Shown here: positions 17,724 to 26,065 of the stretch, piece by piece | How positions within the stretch are numbered: position 1 is the first letter of the stretch | Layout of the letters: each line of letters begins with the position of its first letter | Origin: an uncultured Algibacter sp. | GTDB lineage: Bacteria; Bacteroidota; Bacteroidia; Flavobacteriales; Flavobacteriaceae | Assembly: GCA_937958265.1 (NCBI GenBank) | Contig: CALGNX010000003.1 | Location: forward strand, 62,001-126,000 | Length of the DNA stretch: 64,000 nucleotides | Direction: 5' to 3' | The notes under the pieces: generated by a model | Told to the model about the DNA's origin: nothing | What the model saw: only the letters and a program-made list of their open reading frames with translations | The model's database searches: none | Made by a program: the position numbers and the translations under genes

Positions 17724-18758
17724 ATGAATACAATTAAACACCTCATTATCATATTTTTAACTACAACAACAATAGGTTGCAAATCGAACTCTGCCGACAA
17801 AAAAAATGATTTTATTATTAAAACGAATGCCAAAAAAGGTAATATAGCCAATAATGAAACCTTAAAACTAGCTTTAGAAAACAAAAAAAGGCATAATATT
17901 GATTCTGTTACCTATCGCTTAAACAAGAAAAAAATTACAGATAACCACCCTTTAAAAGAATTTAAATTAGGTAAGCAAACCATAGAGGCCACCGTTTATT
18001 TTGAAGGCGAAAAGCAAACAAGCACATCCATTATAACTATTTTAAACAGTGAACTTCCCAAGGTTTACACTTATAATATTATTAATGAATACCCGCACGA
18101 TATAACCTCATACACACAAGGTCTAGAGTTTTACAACGATACGCTTTACGAAAGTACAGGACAGTTAAAAGAATCTAAACTGAGGAAGATAGACTATAAA
18201 ACAGGTACGGTTTTAAAAAATATTAATTTAGCAGATCAATACTTTGGAGAAGGTTTAACAGTTTTAAATGATAAGATATACCAATTAACTTGGCAAAAAG
18301 GTACTGGTTTTGTTTATGATGTTAATAGTTTTGAGAAAATAAATAGTTTTAAATATAACAACAGTAAAGAAGGTTGGGGGTTGTGCCATTTTAACAATAC
18401 AATATATAAAAGCGATGGCACAGAAAAAATATGGTTGTTAAATTCTGAAACTTTAGCTGAAGAGGATTACATACAAGCATACACGCATAAAGGCAAAATT
18501 GTAGGTATAAATGAAATGGAATGGATTGAAGGAAATATATATGCCAACCGCTACCAAAAAGATGGAGTAGCTATAATAAACCCTAAAAACGGTGCTATTG
18601 TTGGCGTTATAGATTTTACACCACTAAAAAAACGTGTTACACAGCATAAAGGTTTAGATGTTTTAAATGGTATTGCCTATAACCCAAAAACAAAAACAGT
18701 TTTTGTTACAGGTAAACGCTGGGATAAATTATTTGAGGTTGAAATAGTGGAAAAGTAA
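17724..18758 (+). CDS. Glutaminyl-peptide cyclotransferase (beta-propeller type) lipoprotein
   Basis: 344 residues with a lipoprotein signal ending in TTIGC (Cys19), so it is probably periplasmic and lipid-anchored. After a short Ig-like region (about 45-115) comes the plant/bacterial-type glutamine cyclotransferase domain. That domain includes YPHDITSYTQGLEF, LYESTGQLKESKLRKID, YFGEGLTVLNDKIYQLTWQ, SDGTEKIWLLN and LNGIAYNPKTKTVFVTGKRW. These enzymes convert N-terminal Gln of exported proteins or peptides to pyroglutamate. The N-terminal extension before the catalytic domain is common in Bacteroidota homologues. A bidirectional terminator separates it from dsbD. Confidence 0.92.
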   Translation: MNTIKHLIIIFLTTTTIGCKSNSADKKNDFIIKTNAKKGNIANNETLKLALENKKRHNIDSVTYRLNKKKITDNHPLKEFKLGKQTIEATVYFEGEKQTSTSIITILNSELPKVYTYNIINEYPHDITSYTQGLEFYNDTLYESTGQLKESKLRKIDYKTGTVLKNINLADQYFGEGLTVLNDKIYQLTWQKGTGFVYDVNSFEKINSFKYNNSKEGWGLCHFNNTIYKSDGTEKIWLLNSETLAEEDYIQAYTHKGKIVGINEMEWIEGNIYANRYQKDGVAIINPKNGAIVGVIDFTPLKKRVTQHKGLDVLNGIAYNPKTKTVFVTGKRWDKLFEVEIVEK

Positions 18759-18777
18759 AACATGTTCGTTTTTTAGT

Positions 18778-18819
18778 AAAAAAGGGTTTAAACTACACTA
18801 TAGTTTAAACCCTTTTTTT
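18778..18819. terminator. Bidirectional terminator between the cyclotransferase and dsbD
   Basis: A perfect inverted repeat (AAAAAAGGGTTTAAACTA and its complement) has T runs on both strands. It serves the plus-strand cyclotransferase gene and the convergent minus-strand dsbD. Confidence 0.8.
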
Positions 18820-18839
18820 ATTACGCGGTACAAAATGTA

Positions 18840-20828
18840 TTAATTACTATTTTTAAAAACTTCTAAGCCATTTTTTAAAAAATTAGCATAATCTGTTTCG
18901 TTTGGTGTGTAACCTACAGGTTCATTTAAAACTTTAGTGCCATTGGAATTTAACAATACGTAGTAAGGCTGTGAATTAGATTTAAAAAATTGTGTTTGAA
19001 AATTAGACCATTTATGTCCATAATTTTTAAGTAATCGTTTACCGCCATTTACTCTATTAACCTCAACGCTTTCTGCTTTTGGTAAATCCGTCTTATCATC
19101 CACGTAAAGTGAAATTAAAACAAACTCATTTCTCAAATAATTATCAATTTTTTCTAGCGGCCAAATGTGTTCCTCCATTTTTCTACAATTCACACAAGCA
19201 TGCCCTGTAAAATCTATCATAATTGGTTTATTTACTTGCTTTGCATAAGCAATACCCGCTTTTAAATCTTTAAACGTTTTTAAATTATTTGTAGATGTAC
19301 TTGGATACAACCAGCTATAACCTACAGGAGGGGCTAATCCACTTAATAAAGTTAAAGATGTAAACGTATTTGTTTCTTTATTTACTCTAAAACCTGAAAC
19401 CAAATAAACTGCAAACGCTATTACTAAAACACCCCCAGAAATTCTAAAAAATGATAATTTTTTAATTGGAGAATCGTGTGGAAATTTAATTTTACCGAGT
19501 AAATATAGAGCTAACCCTATAAAAATGATAATCCAAAGTATTAAAAAAGGTTCAATTTTTAATAGCCCCCAACGTTTTACTAGATCGGCATTTGATAAAA
19601 ATTTAAAAGCTAGAGCTAATTCTAAAAAACCTAAAATTACTTTTGTTGTATTTAACCATCCACCAGATTTTGGTAACGCATTCATCATGTTTGGAAACAT
19701 AGCAAATAGTGCGAATGGTAGCCCTAAGGAAACACCAAAACCAGCCATACCCGCTGTAAGTTGCCATGCACCACCATCGGCAGTAAGTGAACCTGCTAAA
19801 AGCGATCCTAAAATAGGCCCTGTACACGAAAAGGAAACAATGGCTAACGTTAGTGCCATAAAGAAAATTCCTATTAAACCTCCTGCACTCTCCCCTCGTG
19901 TGGTTTTATTTGTCCAACTAGACGGTAAGGTTAATTCGTAAAAACCAAAGAATGAAAATGCAAAAAATAGAAATACTAAAAAGAATATCACATTTAACCA
20001 AACGTTAGTTGAAATTTCATTTAATATATCTGGATTTACGGAGTCTAAAAGGTGAAAAGGAACGCTTAGTATTAAGTAAACCAACAAAATAAAAAATCCA
20101 TACAACAAGGCTTTTGCTATACCAGAAGCTTTATTTTGATTGCCTTTTTTAGTAAAGAAACTAACCGTTAAAGGAATCATTGGAAAAACACAAGGCGTTA
20201 AAAGCGCTAATAAACCACCTAAAAAGCCTAATCCGAAAATACTCCAAAGTGATTTTTTATCTTCTATTTTACCAGACACTAATGTTACATCTGTAGGCGA
20301 CATGCCATAAAGCATTTTATTTATTGACGCATTATCCTGGAGTCCTGCACTAGTCGAGATATTACTTTTTAATGTGCCTCTTTCATTTATTTCAAAAACT
20401 AAATCCACTTCTGTAGGCGGTAAACATCGCGTATCATCACAAACCATGAACTCCACAGTTGCTTGTACCGTGTTAAGATCTCCTAACAGTTCTACCTTTT
20501 GAGTAAATTGAGCTGTATTATCAAAAAACTTAATTTTCATTTGAAAAATAGGATCATCTATTGTATGTCCTTTATCTTCATTTGTATTGCCTATAAATTT
20601 AAATGCACCGTTAGCATCATCAAAAGTAAATGTAGTTGGTATGGGGCCATCTTCAGGAACATCCTGAGCATATAAATGCCAGCCTGGTTTTATATTTGCT
20701 CTGGCTACTAAATTGTATTCGGTATCTGTAATTTTTTCAACAGACGTTATCCATTTTACAGGATCTAAAATTTGAGCTTGTGCCGCTACGGAAATTACAA
20801 ATGCAAATAGAAAAATAATTTTTTTCAT
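18840..20828 (-). CDS. dsbD: Thiol:disulfide interchange protein DsbD
   Basis: Carries electrons from cytoplasmic thioredoxin across the inner membrane to periplasmic thiol proteins. The 662 residues comprise a signal peptide (MKKIIFLFAFVISVAAQAQ) and an N-terminal alpha domain (to about 160) with the cysteine pair in CDDTRCLPP. Next is a CcdA-like membrane core of eight helices (about 195-480) with LTPCVFPMIPLT and SFSCTGPILG. A C-terminal thioredoxin domain follows (about 520-662) with active site ACVNCRKM. All three redox modules are present. It lies downstream of, and 26 bases from, a gene encoding a second alpha-type domain, forming an operon. Confidence 0.95.
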   Translation of the reverse strand: MKKIIFLFAFVISVAAQAQILDPVKWITSVEKITDTEYNLVARANIKPGWHLYAQDVPEDGPIPTTFTFDDANGAFKFIGNTNEDKGHTIDDPIFQMKIKFFDNTAQFTQKVELLGDLNTVQATVEFMVCDDTRCLPPTEVDLVFEINERGTLKSNISTSAGLQDNASINKMLYGMSPTDVTLVSGKIEDKKSLWSIFGLGFLGGLLALLTPCVFPMIPLTVSFFTKKGNQNKASGIAKALLYGFFILLVYLILSVPFHLLDSVNPDILNEISTNVWLNVIFFLVFLFFAFSFFGFYELTLPSSWTNKTTRGESAGGLIGIFFMALTLAIVSFSCTGPILGSLLAGSLTADGGAWQLTAGMAGFGVSLGLPFALFAMFPNMMNALPKSGGWLNTTKVILGFLELALAFKFLSNADLVKRWGLLKIEPFLILWIIIFIGLALYLLGKIKFPHDSPIKKLSFFRISGGVLVIAFAVYLVSGFRVNKETNTFTSLTLLSGLAPPVGYSWLYPSTSTNNLKTFKDLKAGIAYAKQVNKPIMIDFTGHACVNCRKMEEHIWPLEKIDNYLRNEFVLISLYVDDKTDLPKAESVEVNRVNGGKRLLKNYGHKWSNFQTQFFKSNSQPYYVLLNSNGTKVLNEPVGYTPNETDYANFLKNGLEVFKNSN

Positions 20829-20854
20829 TATTTTGGGATAGTTAAGTCTTAAAA

Positions 20855-21301
20855 CTATTGAATATTAAAAGTTAGTATTTCTGGTTCTGCCATGATACAT
20901 TTCGTAGCATTACAAACCATATAATTTACTTCTGAGTCAATTTTAAAAGGCGATTTTGTTTTTAATTTAACACGCTGCTTAAAGCTTGTTTTAGTTTCAA
21001 AGTAGGTAACCTGCATATTAAAAGTAGGATCGTGAACTGTAATTCCTGTTTCTTCTTTAGTGTTTCCCTTTTTTAAATAATTACTATTCCCCGTAAAGGT
21101 AAAAACGGTTGGCAACGGACCAAATTCTAATGCATTTTGAGAATAAATATGCCATTTCTCATCAATATGAGCTGTTGCAATAAGTTCATATTCTGTGCTG
21201 GATATTTTTTCCACTTTAGTAGTCCATTTTACAGGCTCGATAATTTGAGAAAACAAACTAGTTGTGACTAAAAAAATAATACTAAAAAATAAATTTTTCA
21301 T
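20855..21301 (-). CDS. Stand-alone DsbD alpha-domain-like periplasmic protein
   Basis: 148 residues with a signal peptide (MKNLFFSIIFLVTTSLFSQ) and one domain clearly paralogous to the N-terminal domain of the adjacent DsbD. Both contain PVKW(T/I)T..EKI..TEY, WH(I/L)Y, a G.PTTF-like strand, and a cysteine pair (here VCNATKC; in DsbD VCDDTRC). Thus the redox-shuttle module occurs twice, once fused and once free. It is the first gene of the two-gene unit. A TATTTTTG element on the minus strand at 21396-21403 is a weak promoter candidate. Confidence 0.88.
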   Translation of the reverse strand: MKNLFFSIIFLVTTSLFSQIIEPVKWTTKVEKISSTEYELIATAHIDEKWHIYSQNALEFGPLPTVFTFTGNSNYLKKGNTKEETGITVHDPTFNMQVTYFETKTSFKQRVKLKTKSPFKIDSEVNYMVCNATKCIMAEPEILTFNIQ

Positions 21302-21491
21302 AAATATAATTCTTTTTAAAAGCAGGACATTACATATTTATCCTCTTTTTATTTTAATGCTTTCTTCTTCTATAACAAAAACGCATAAACTCATACAAAA
21401 ATAGCAAGAAAGTTGTTCTGTTCTTAGGTAATGAGACAATAAAACATAATAATCCTTACTAATTAAGTACCAATATTTTAATAGTATAAAC

Positions 21492-21516
21492 AAAAAGCGC
21501 GCCATTAAGGCACGCT
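21492..21516 (-). terminator. Terminator-like hairpin downstream of the receptor relic
   Basis: An imperfect 8-bp stem (AGCGTGCC / GGCGCGCT on the minus strand, one mismatch) has a five-base loop and is followed on the minus strand by TTTTTG. It lies 35 bases after the stop of the TonB-receptor relic and probably ended that gene. It may now serve mcrBC. Confidence 0.55.
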
Positions 21517-21550
21517 ATTGGTTAAAATACTAATTTATATTCGTGATTTT

Positions 21551-21675
21551 TTAAAAATTAACAGATACTTTTCCTCTTAAAAAAAACGGGGCTCCTGGTG
21601 TAAAATGAATCTCTTCGAATAATGTTGGCTCATTAAACACCTTGTTTCCATTTTAAATTTCAAATGAACACGCTA
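21551..21675 (-). pseudogene. C-terminal relic of a TonB-dependent receptor
   Basis: The minus strand encodes ACSFEI, a stop codon, then NGNKVFNEPTLFEEIHFTPG and the ending APFFLRGKVSVNF, followed by a stop. The last 35 residues are a typical final beta-hairpin of an outer-membrane TonB-dependent receptor, with a terminal aromatic (Phe). The rest of the receptor is absent upstream, where mcrC begins within about 90 bases, and an in-frame stop interrupts the fragment. It is therefore a dead remnant, consistent with loss or replacement of a receptor gene when the mcrBC region was formed. Confidence 0.6.
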
Positions 21676-21763
21676 CAAAAATATGGTGCACAAACTAACC
21701 AATAAATAGAACAAATAAAGATTTAGTGATAGTTTCACGTAGCATACTAAAGTAGCGTAATGC

Positions 21764-23005
21764 TTAAAAATCTAATAACCTTATAATGTCCTTACCTATG
21801 TGCGCTTTAAAGTTATTTTCTGTATCCAAAACAGAAACAAACCCCATTTTACATTCATGCGCTATAGTTTGTAGGTTATTCCCATCATTAGAATAATCAT
21901 CGGTTTGGTAAGGCTTAAATGTATTTCCTTCACAATCCCCCGGGTATAATAAGACTGCTTTTTTTGCATCCCAAAAACGACAATAGGTGTACATTTGTCT
22001 TAAATCGGATACTGAAGCATTGTTGTTTTTAGGACGTTTCCATTTGGTGTCTATTATGTACGTTTCGGTTCCTTTTCTTAAAACTATATCTGGGCGTAAG
22101 GTGTTAGGGCCCCAAAAATATTTACTTTCTTGTCCTGAAACTAAAATATCGGTTCCTTCACACGCTTTTTGAAGTTGTTTTAATACATATACTTCCCAAA
22201 GTTGATTCATATCAAACAATAAAGACAACATTTTTTCTTTTCCACTTGTAATGTCTGGAGAATAATTTAAAATAATTAATCGTGCTAACTCCAAAGCATA
22301 AGCATATCCTTCTGTTTTCCTATTTAGCTTTATACTACTAATTTGTGTTTTAGTAATGTTTTGCTGGCTTACTAGGGGAAAACTTAACAACACCCTTTTG
22401 CAAGTATCTTGCAATGCAGACCCATAAGTAAATTGCGCTACAACACCTAGTGCCTTAAATAACACTTGATGCAATATATGGTCAATGTCGTACACTTGGT
22501 GGTTGGTATAAAACCGCTCTTTATGAATGCTATTTTTTTGTAAATGCCCTGCAAATTCTAGCTTTCCTTTTAAAGCTTTGGTGTTACTGGTTTGCTTACG
22601 GTATTTTTTAACTAAACCTTTTCTAATTAAATTATTAACTTCGGCTAGGTATAACTCAAAATAAACCTCTAATAAATTAAGATTTTGCTTTTTTACATGG
22701 GCACTTCCTGCAGATTGCGGTTTAATTTTACCACAAGCCTTTAGCATTTGTAACAAAACCCCTTTCCATTTATAATCGGTATCGCCTTTATCGGCTTTAG
22801 GGTTAATTTCAATAATTAAACCACCTACCTGAATTACCCCTACGTACTGGTTAAACTTAATACCACGAGCTATGGGCTCAAAATAATTACCCTCGTGATA
22901 ATCGTTAAGTTTTAATAAAGCGTTTAAGTGCTGTTGTTTAAAACCGCCCTCACCAACGTATAAACGCTGATGCTCGAACACTGCTATGGTGGTTAGCTTA
23001 CGCAT
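21764..23005 (-). CDS. mcrC: McrC-family restriction endonuclease subunit
   Basis: 413 residues. The N-terminal half matches the McrC beta-rich region (IAVFEHQRLYVGEGGF, then VGVIQVGGLIIEINPKAD). The C-terminal half holds the PD-(D/E)XK nuclease core, seen as RPDIVLRKGTETYIIDTKWK (Asp in RPD and DTK) near residues 307-327, followed by a conserved QMYTYCRF helix. In McrBC systems this subunit cuts DNA after GTP-driven translocation by McrB. It overlaps the end of the McrB gene by eight bases, so the two are translationally coupled. No frameshift or missing active-site residue is seen. Confidence 0.9.
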   Translation of the reverse strand: MRKLTTIAVFEHQRLYVGEGGFKQQHLNALLKLNDYHEGNYFEPIARGIKFNQYVGVIQVGGLIIEINPKADKGDTDYKWKGVLLQMLKACGKIKPQSAGSAHVKKQNLNLLEVYFELYLAEVNNLIRKGLVKKYRKQTSNTKALKGKLEFAGHLQKNSIHKERFYTNHQVYDIDHILHQVLFKALGVVAQFTYGSALQDTCKRVLLSFPLVSQQNITKTQISSIKLNRKTEGYAYALELARLIILNYSPDITSGKEKMLSLLFDMNQLWEVYVLKQLQKACEGTDILVSGQESKYFWGPNTLRPDIVLRKGTETYIIDTKWKRPKNNNASVSDLRQMYTYCRFWDAKKAVLLYPGDCEGNTFKPYQTDDYSNDGNNLQTIAHECKMGFVSVLDTENNFKAHIGKDIIRLLDF

Positions 23006-25439
23006 TAGGAGTGCTTTCTTTAGTAGCGCCCAATAATAAATTTGTAGCAGCTATAACCGAATGCTCATCTACGCTTTTTAAAGAAAAAGTAGGTGCTTTA
23101 AAATCGTTAGCATTTTCATATTTAAAGTTAGCAAAAGTAACGGTATCATTTTTTTGTGTTTGCACAAATCCTGCGCCTAATACCAATCCTATTTTCCCGT
23201 AATCGCCATAAAAATACTCTTGTAATAAAGGCACAATATTATTATTAAATGTATTAGCTAATTTGGCAGTAGTATCCACACCAAAAAAATAAGAATGCCC
23301 AATGCAGTGGTCTCTATCTATTAATAACTCTATGCGTTTATTAATAGTTTGTAATACTTGAGACAAGGCTACATCCTCAACAAACTCGTCTGCTATAACC
23401 GTATAATCGGGCATCATTTCTTTAAACTCAAACCTACGTCTTAAAGCCGTATCAAGCGCCTCTACAGATCTGTCGGCGGTGTTCATGGTGCCAATAATGT
23501 ATAAATTATTAGGCACACTAAAAGGCTGTTTAGAGTAAGGGAGCTGCACTTGCAATGCCTCGCTATTACCTTTACGCTTACTGGTTTCTATAAGTGTTAT
23601 TAGTTCTCCAAAAGTGGCCGACACATTGGCTCTGTTTATTTCGTCTATTATTAAAACAAATGGTTTATTTGCTTCTACACGTTCTTCAGTAAAACTATAT
23701 GCATTTAAATACTGAATTAAATAATCGTAATAAGTCCTTAAGCCTCCAATAATATCGCGCTCTCCTAAAATAATAGCTTTTAAGGTATCTATAACCAAAT
23801 CGTGCCCCGTACCTCCCGATGCCTTTCTAAATTTTATATGCTTATCTGTTACCTGAGTTATATGGTACGACGCTTTGGTCATCTTAATTTCTATTTCAGA
23901 ATCTTCAGACTGCTCTAATTCGTCTCTTAACTTATTTATTCTTTTTTCTAAATCTACTTTTTTTGATGCCGTAACCGCGCTGTCTGTATTGTACAGCTCG
24001 GCATTTTCGCATATTTTTTTAAAGATACCATCTTCAATCTCGTAGGTTACCAATCCGTTATTTGTTTTGGGCTTAATACCCTCTACAAAATCTTCATAAC
24101 TCATGGATTGATGAAACGTAGTAAATACAATTTGTTTTTCGGCAACAAGCCTTTCGTACTCTGTTTTTACAAATTCTCTCTCTAGCTCCAAATTAAAACT
24201 AGGGTTTGCTATACTAAGGGCTTCATTAATGGTATGGTAGGTTTTACCTGTACCCGGTGGACCATAAAATATCTGATTTAATCCCTTTTTATCCTCTTTT
24301 TGCGAATTGCCAATGGCCGTTAATTCTGGTTGAGTATCTCCATTCATAACACCTATTAAATGTTGGTAATAATGCGTATAACCTTCAAATTTACTAGGGT
24401 ATTTGGTTACATCTGTTAACGTTTTTAGTACTAAACTAATACTAACTGGCCAGTTTCCTTTTTTTATCCACTTTACACTTCTGCAACTTTTATAGTCCGT
24501 TCTATTTTCATCAAAAAAGTAGTTTGAAGTTACTTCGCCATAACCTAGAAGTTCGCCTCTTCCTTTTTTTACTATTATAATATCTCCAACACTAATTTCG
24601 GTAGCAAACTCAAAATTAGCGTTCACATCATTCATTTTGTTACCATCCCCGCCATAGGCTTCAAATAATGCTTTTTTAACCGCGTCTTTATTTGAATATT
24701 GCTCTAAGTTACCAAGCTTATCCCAGCCTAGGCCTATAATGTCATCCTCATAAAAAGCATCCCAATACATGGCGTTTCTACCGGGTGCATAAAGCCAATA
24801 TTTAGTGTTTTCTGCACGCTGTAATTGCGCGGCTCTATTCGAATACTTTGTTTTACGCACCTCATATTTGTTTTGCATTTTAGTAAACTCTTCTGTGGTA
24901 ATGGGGTGGGCGGTAAACTTGGAGAATTGCTTTTTTTCTAATTTAATGGCATTATTAACTATGGGCATGATAACCTCTAAATCTTTCTCTACATCTAAAA
25001 GCATAGTATTTAAATCGGTGTAATTTTCTGCCCTGTGTTTTGATACGATAGCAAACATTTTTTTTTCGCTACTACCTTCTCTTTGTAACGAAAGTTGCGC
25101 TTTTAAAGGCTCTTGTATGGCCTTTATAACATTTAATACCGATTGGTTTTGTGCATCTTCAGGTGTATTGGTTTGCGAAAACTCAAATTTATAACCATAG
25201 TAATCGCCTTTTGAGCCAAATATTAAGTTAATACAATCGGATGAAGAGCCCGGGTAATACACGGGAAGCGTCCAAAACGTGGTGCCAAAATAATTTGACT
25301 TTTCTGTACCTATAAAAATATCTGTTTCGGAGCTTTTTGATGCTTTTTGGCGTAACGAAAACGTAAACGCATTATCTTTTTGGTGTTTTGTTAATAGCCA
25401 ATTGTAAACGTCTTGCTCGTACTGTTGGTAGTTTATCAT
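22998..25439 (-). CDS. mcrB: McrB-family AAA+ GTPase with an EVE-like modified-base reader domain
   Basis: 813 residues in at least three modules. Residues 1-200 are a soluble region I do not recognise. Residues about 213-365 look like an EVE/YTH-type PUA fold (YWLYAPGRNAMYWDAFYEDD, then IGLGWDKLGNL), a class that binds modified bases. Residues about 385-790 are the McrB AAA+ domain, with Walker A GPPGTGKT (393-400), Walker B FVLIIDEINRAN (594-605), the McrB signature MNTADRS (652-658) and RRRF. Together with McrC it should form a modification-dependent restriction system against phage or foreign DNA. No methyltransferase is adjacent, as expected for this type. Confidence 0.9.
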   Translation of the reverse strand: MINYQQYEQDVYNWLLTKHQKDNAFTFSLRQKASKSSETDIFIGTEKSNYFGTTFWTLPVYYPGSSSDCINLIFGSKGDYYGYKFEFSQTNTPEDAQNQSVLNVIKAIQEPLKAQLSLQREGSSEKKMFAIVSKHRAENYTDLNTMLLDVEKDLEVIMPIVNNAIKLEKKQFSKFTAHPITTEEFTKMQNKYEVRKTKYSNRAAQLQRAENTKYWLYAPGRNAMYWDAFYEDDIIGLGWDKLGNLEQYSNKDAVKKALFEAYGGDGNKMNDVNANFEFATEISVGDIIIVKKGRGELLGYGEVTSNYFFDENRTDYKSCRSVKWIKKGNWPVSISLVLKTLTDVTKYPSKFEGYTHYYQHLIGVMNGDTQPELTAIGNSQKEDKKGLNQIFYGPPGTGKTYHTINEALSIANPSFNLELEREFVKTEYERLVAEKQIVFTTFHQSMSYEDFVEGIKPKTNNGLVTYEIEDGIFKKICENAELYNTDSAVTASKKVDLEKRINKLRDELEQSEDSEIEIKMTKASYHITQVTDKHIKFRKASGGTGHDLVIDTLKAIILGERDIIGGLRTYYDYLIQYLNAYSFTEERVEANKPFVLIIDEINRANVSATFGELITLIETSKRKGNSEALQVQLPYSKQPFSVPNNLYIIGTMNTADRSVEALDTALRRRFEFKEMMPDYTVIADEFVEDVALSQVLQTINKRIELLIDRDHCIGHSYFFGVDTTAKLANTFNNNIVPLLQEYFYGDYGKIGLVLGAGFVQTQKNDTVTFANFKYENANDFKAPTFSLKSVDEHSVIAATNLLLGATKESTPNA

Positions 25440-25707
25440 TGTAGTTTTCTAAATTCTTCTTTAAATTATTCACTAATTATAATACCTAAACACGCAGAAT
25501 AGCATTAAACTTAAGGTATAGATATTTTATTATAGGATCTAATAAATAAAATTAAAATGTTTAATTGTCGAGCATAAATGCAATAAAAATATTTTCATCT
25601 GGTAGGTTGGATGTTTTTGCAAAACTAATAAAACATACCTTGGCTTTTGATTTATCTTATTTAGAAGAATTTCAAAACTTTCTTTTAAAAGTTATATTTA
25701 GCTTTAT

Positions 25708-25881
25708 CTAAATAAAGGATCTGGCTTTGAAAATAAACCACTATGGGATGGCTCTGATGAAGCTTATACAAAACCCGCTATTTCTGGAGGCGCATGGTAT
25801 TTGTTTGCAAAACGTAATTTTAATCCTTTTGCAGTTGGGTATAAAAACATTCCTGATTCCGATAAGTTCTGGATTGATTAA
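25708..25881 (+). pseudogene. C-terminal relic of an unidentified gene
   Basis: A start-less open frame follows an in-frame TAG and encodes LNKGSGFENKPLWDGSDEAY, continuing to a stop after KNIPDSDKFWID. The roughly 55 residues look like real protein sequence (aromatic-rich, with GGAWYLF and NPFAVGYKNIPD), unlike the AT-rich noise around them. I do not recognise the family. It lies upstream of mcrB on the opposite strand, so it may be a remnant left by an insertion or deletion at the island edge. Confidence 0.4.
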
Positions 25882-25919
25882 ATAATTAAAATCAAATTTT
25901 GCACCTCATTAGTTTAAAG

Positions 25920-25955
25920 GTACAAATAAGGTACAAATTTGTATCTTATTTGTAC
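25920..25955. repeat. 36-bp near-perfect palindrome
   Basis: GTACAAATAAGGTACAAA at 25920-25937 is followed without a loop by its reverse complement with one mismatch. Each arm contains two copies of TACAAA, so the site has four half-site-like motifs. It is not followed by a T run and is separate from the mnmE terminator 40 bases away. It could be an operator, a recombinase site or a cruciform. Confidence 0.6.
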
Positions 25956-25997
25956 TTCACAAGCACATAACGCTTATTAGAAGAAAACATACTCAAC

Positions 25998-26024
25998 AAA
26001 AAAAGCCTCATTTACAAGGCTTTA
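25998..26024 (-). terminator. Intrinsic terminator of mnmE
   Basis: On the minus strand a stem AAGCCTT/AGGCTT with a seven-base loop is followed by a T7 run, about 40 bases after the mnmE stop codon. Confidence 0.7.
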
Positions 26025-26065
26025 TAGTAGTTTAGTATGTTTTGTTATTTGTTAATTAATAGCGG

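Noticed and set aside
17564-17884. Open frame of 106 codons on the minus strand
   Set aside because: It runs through the 4.5S RNA and its promoter and overlaps the start of the cyclotransferase gene. The sequence is explained by the RNA gene.
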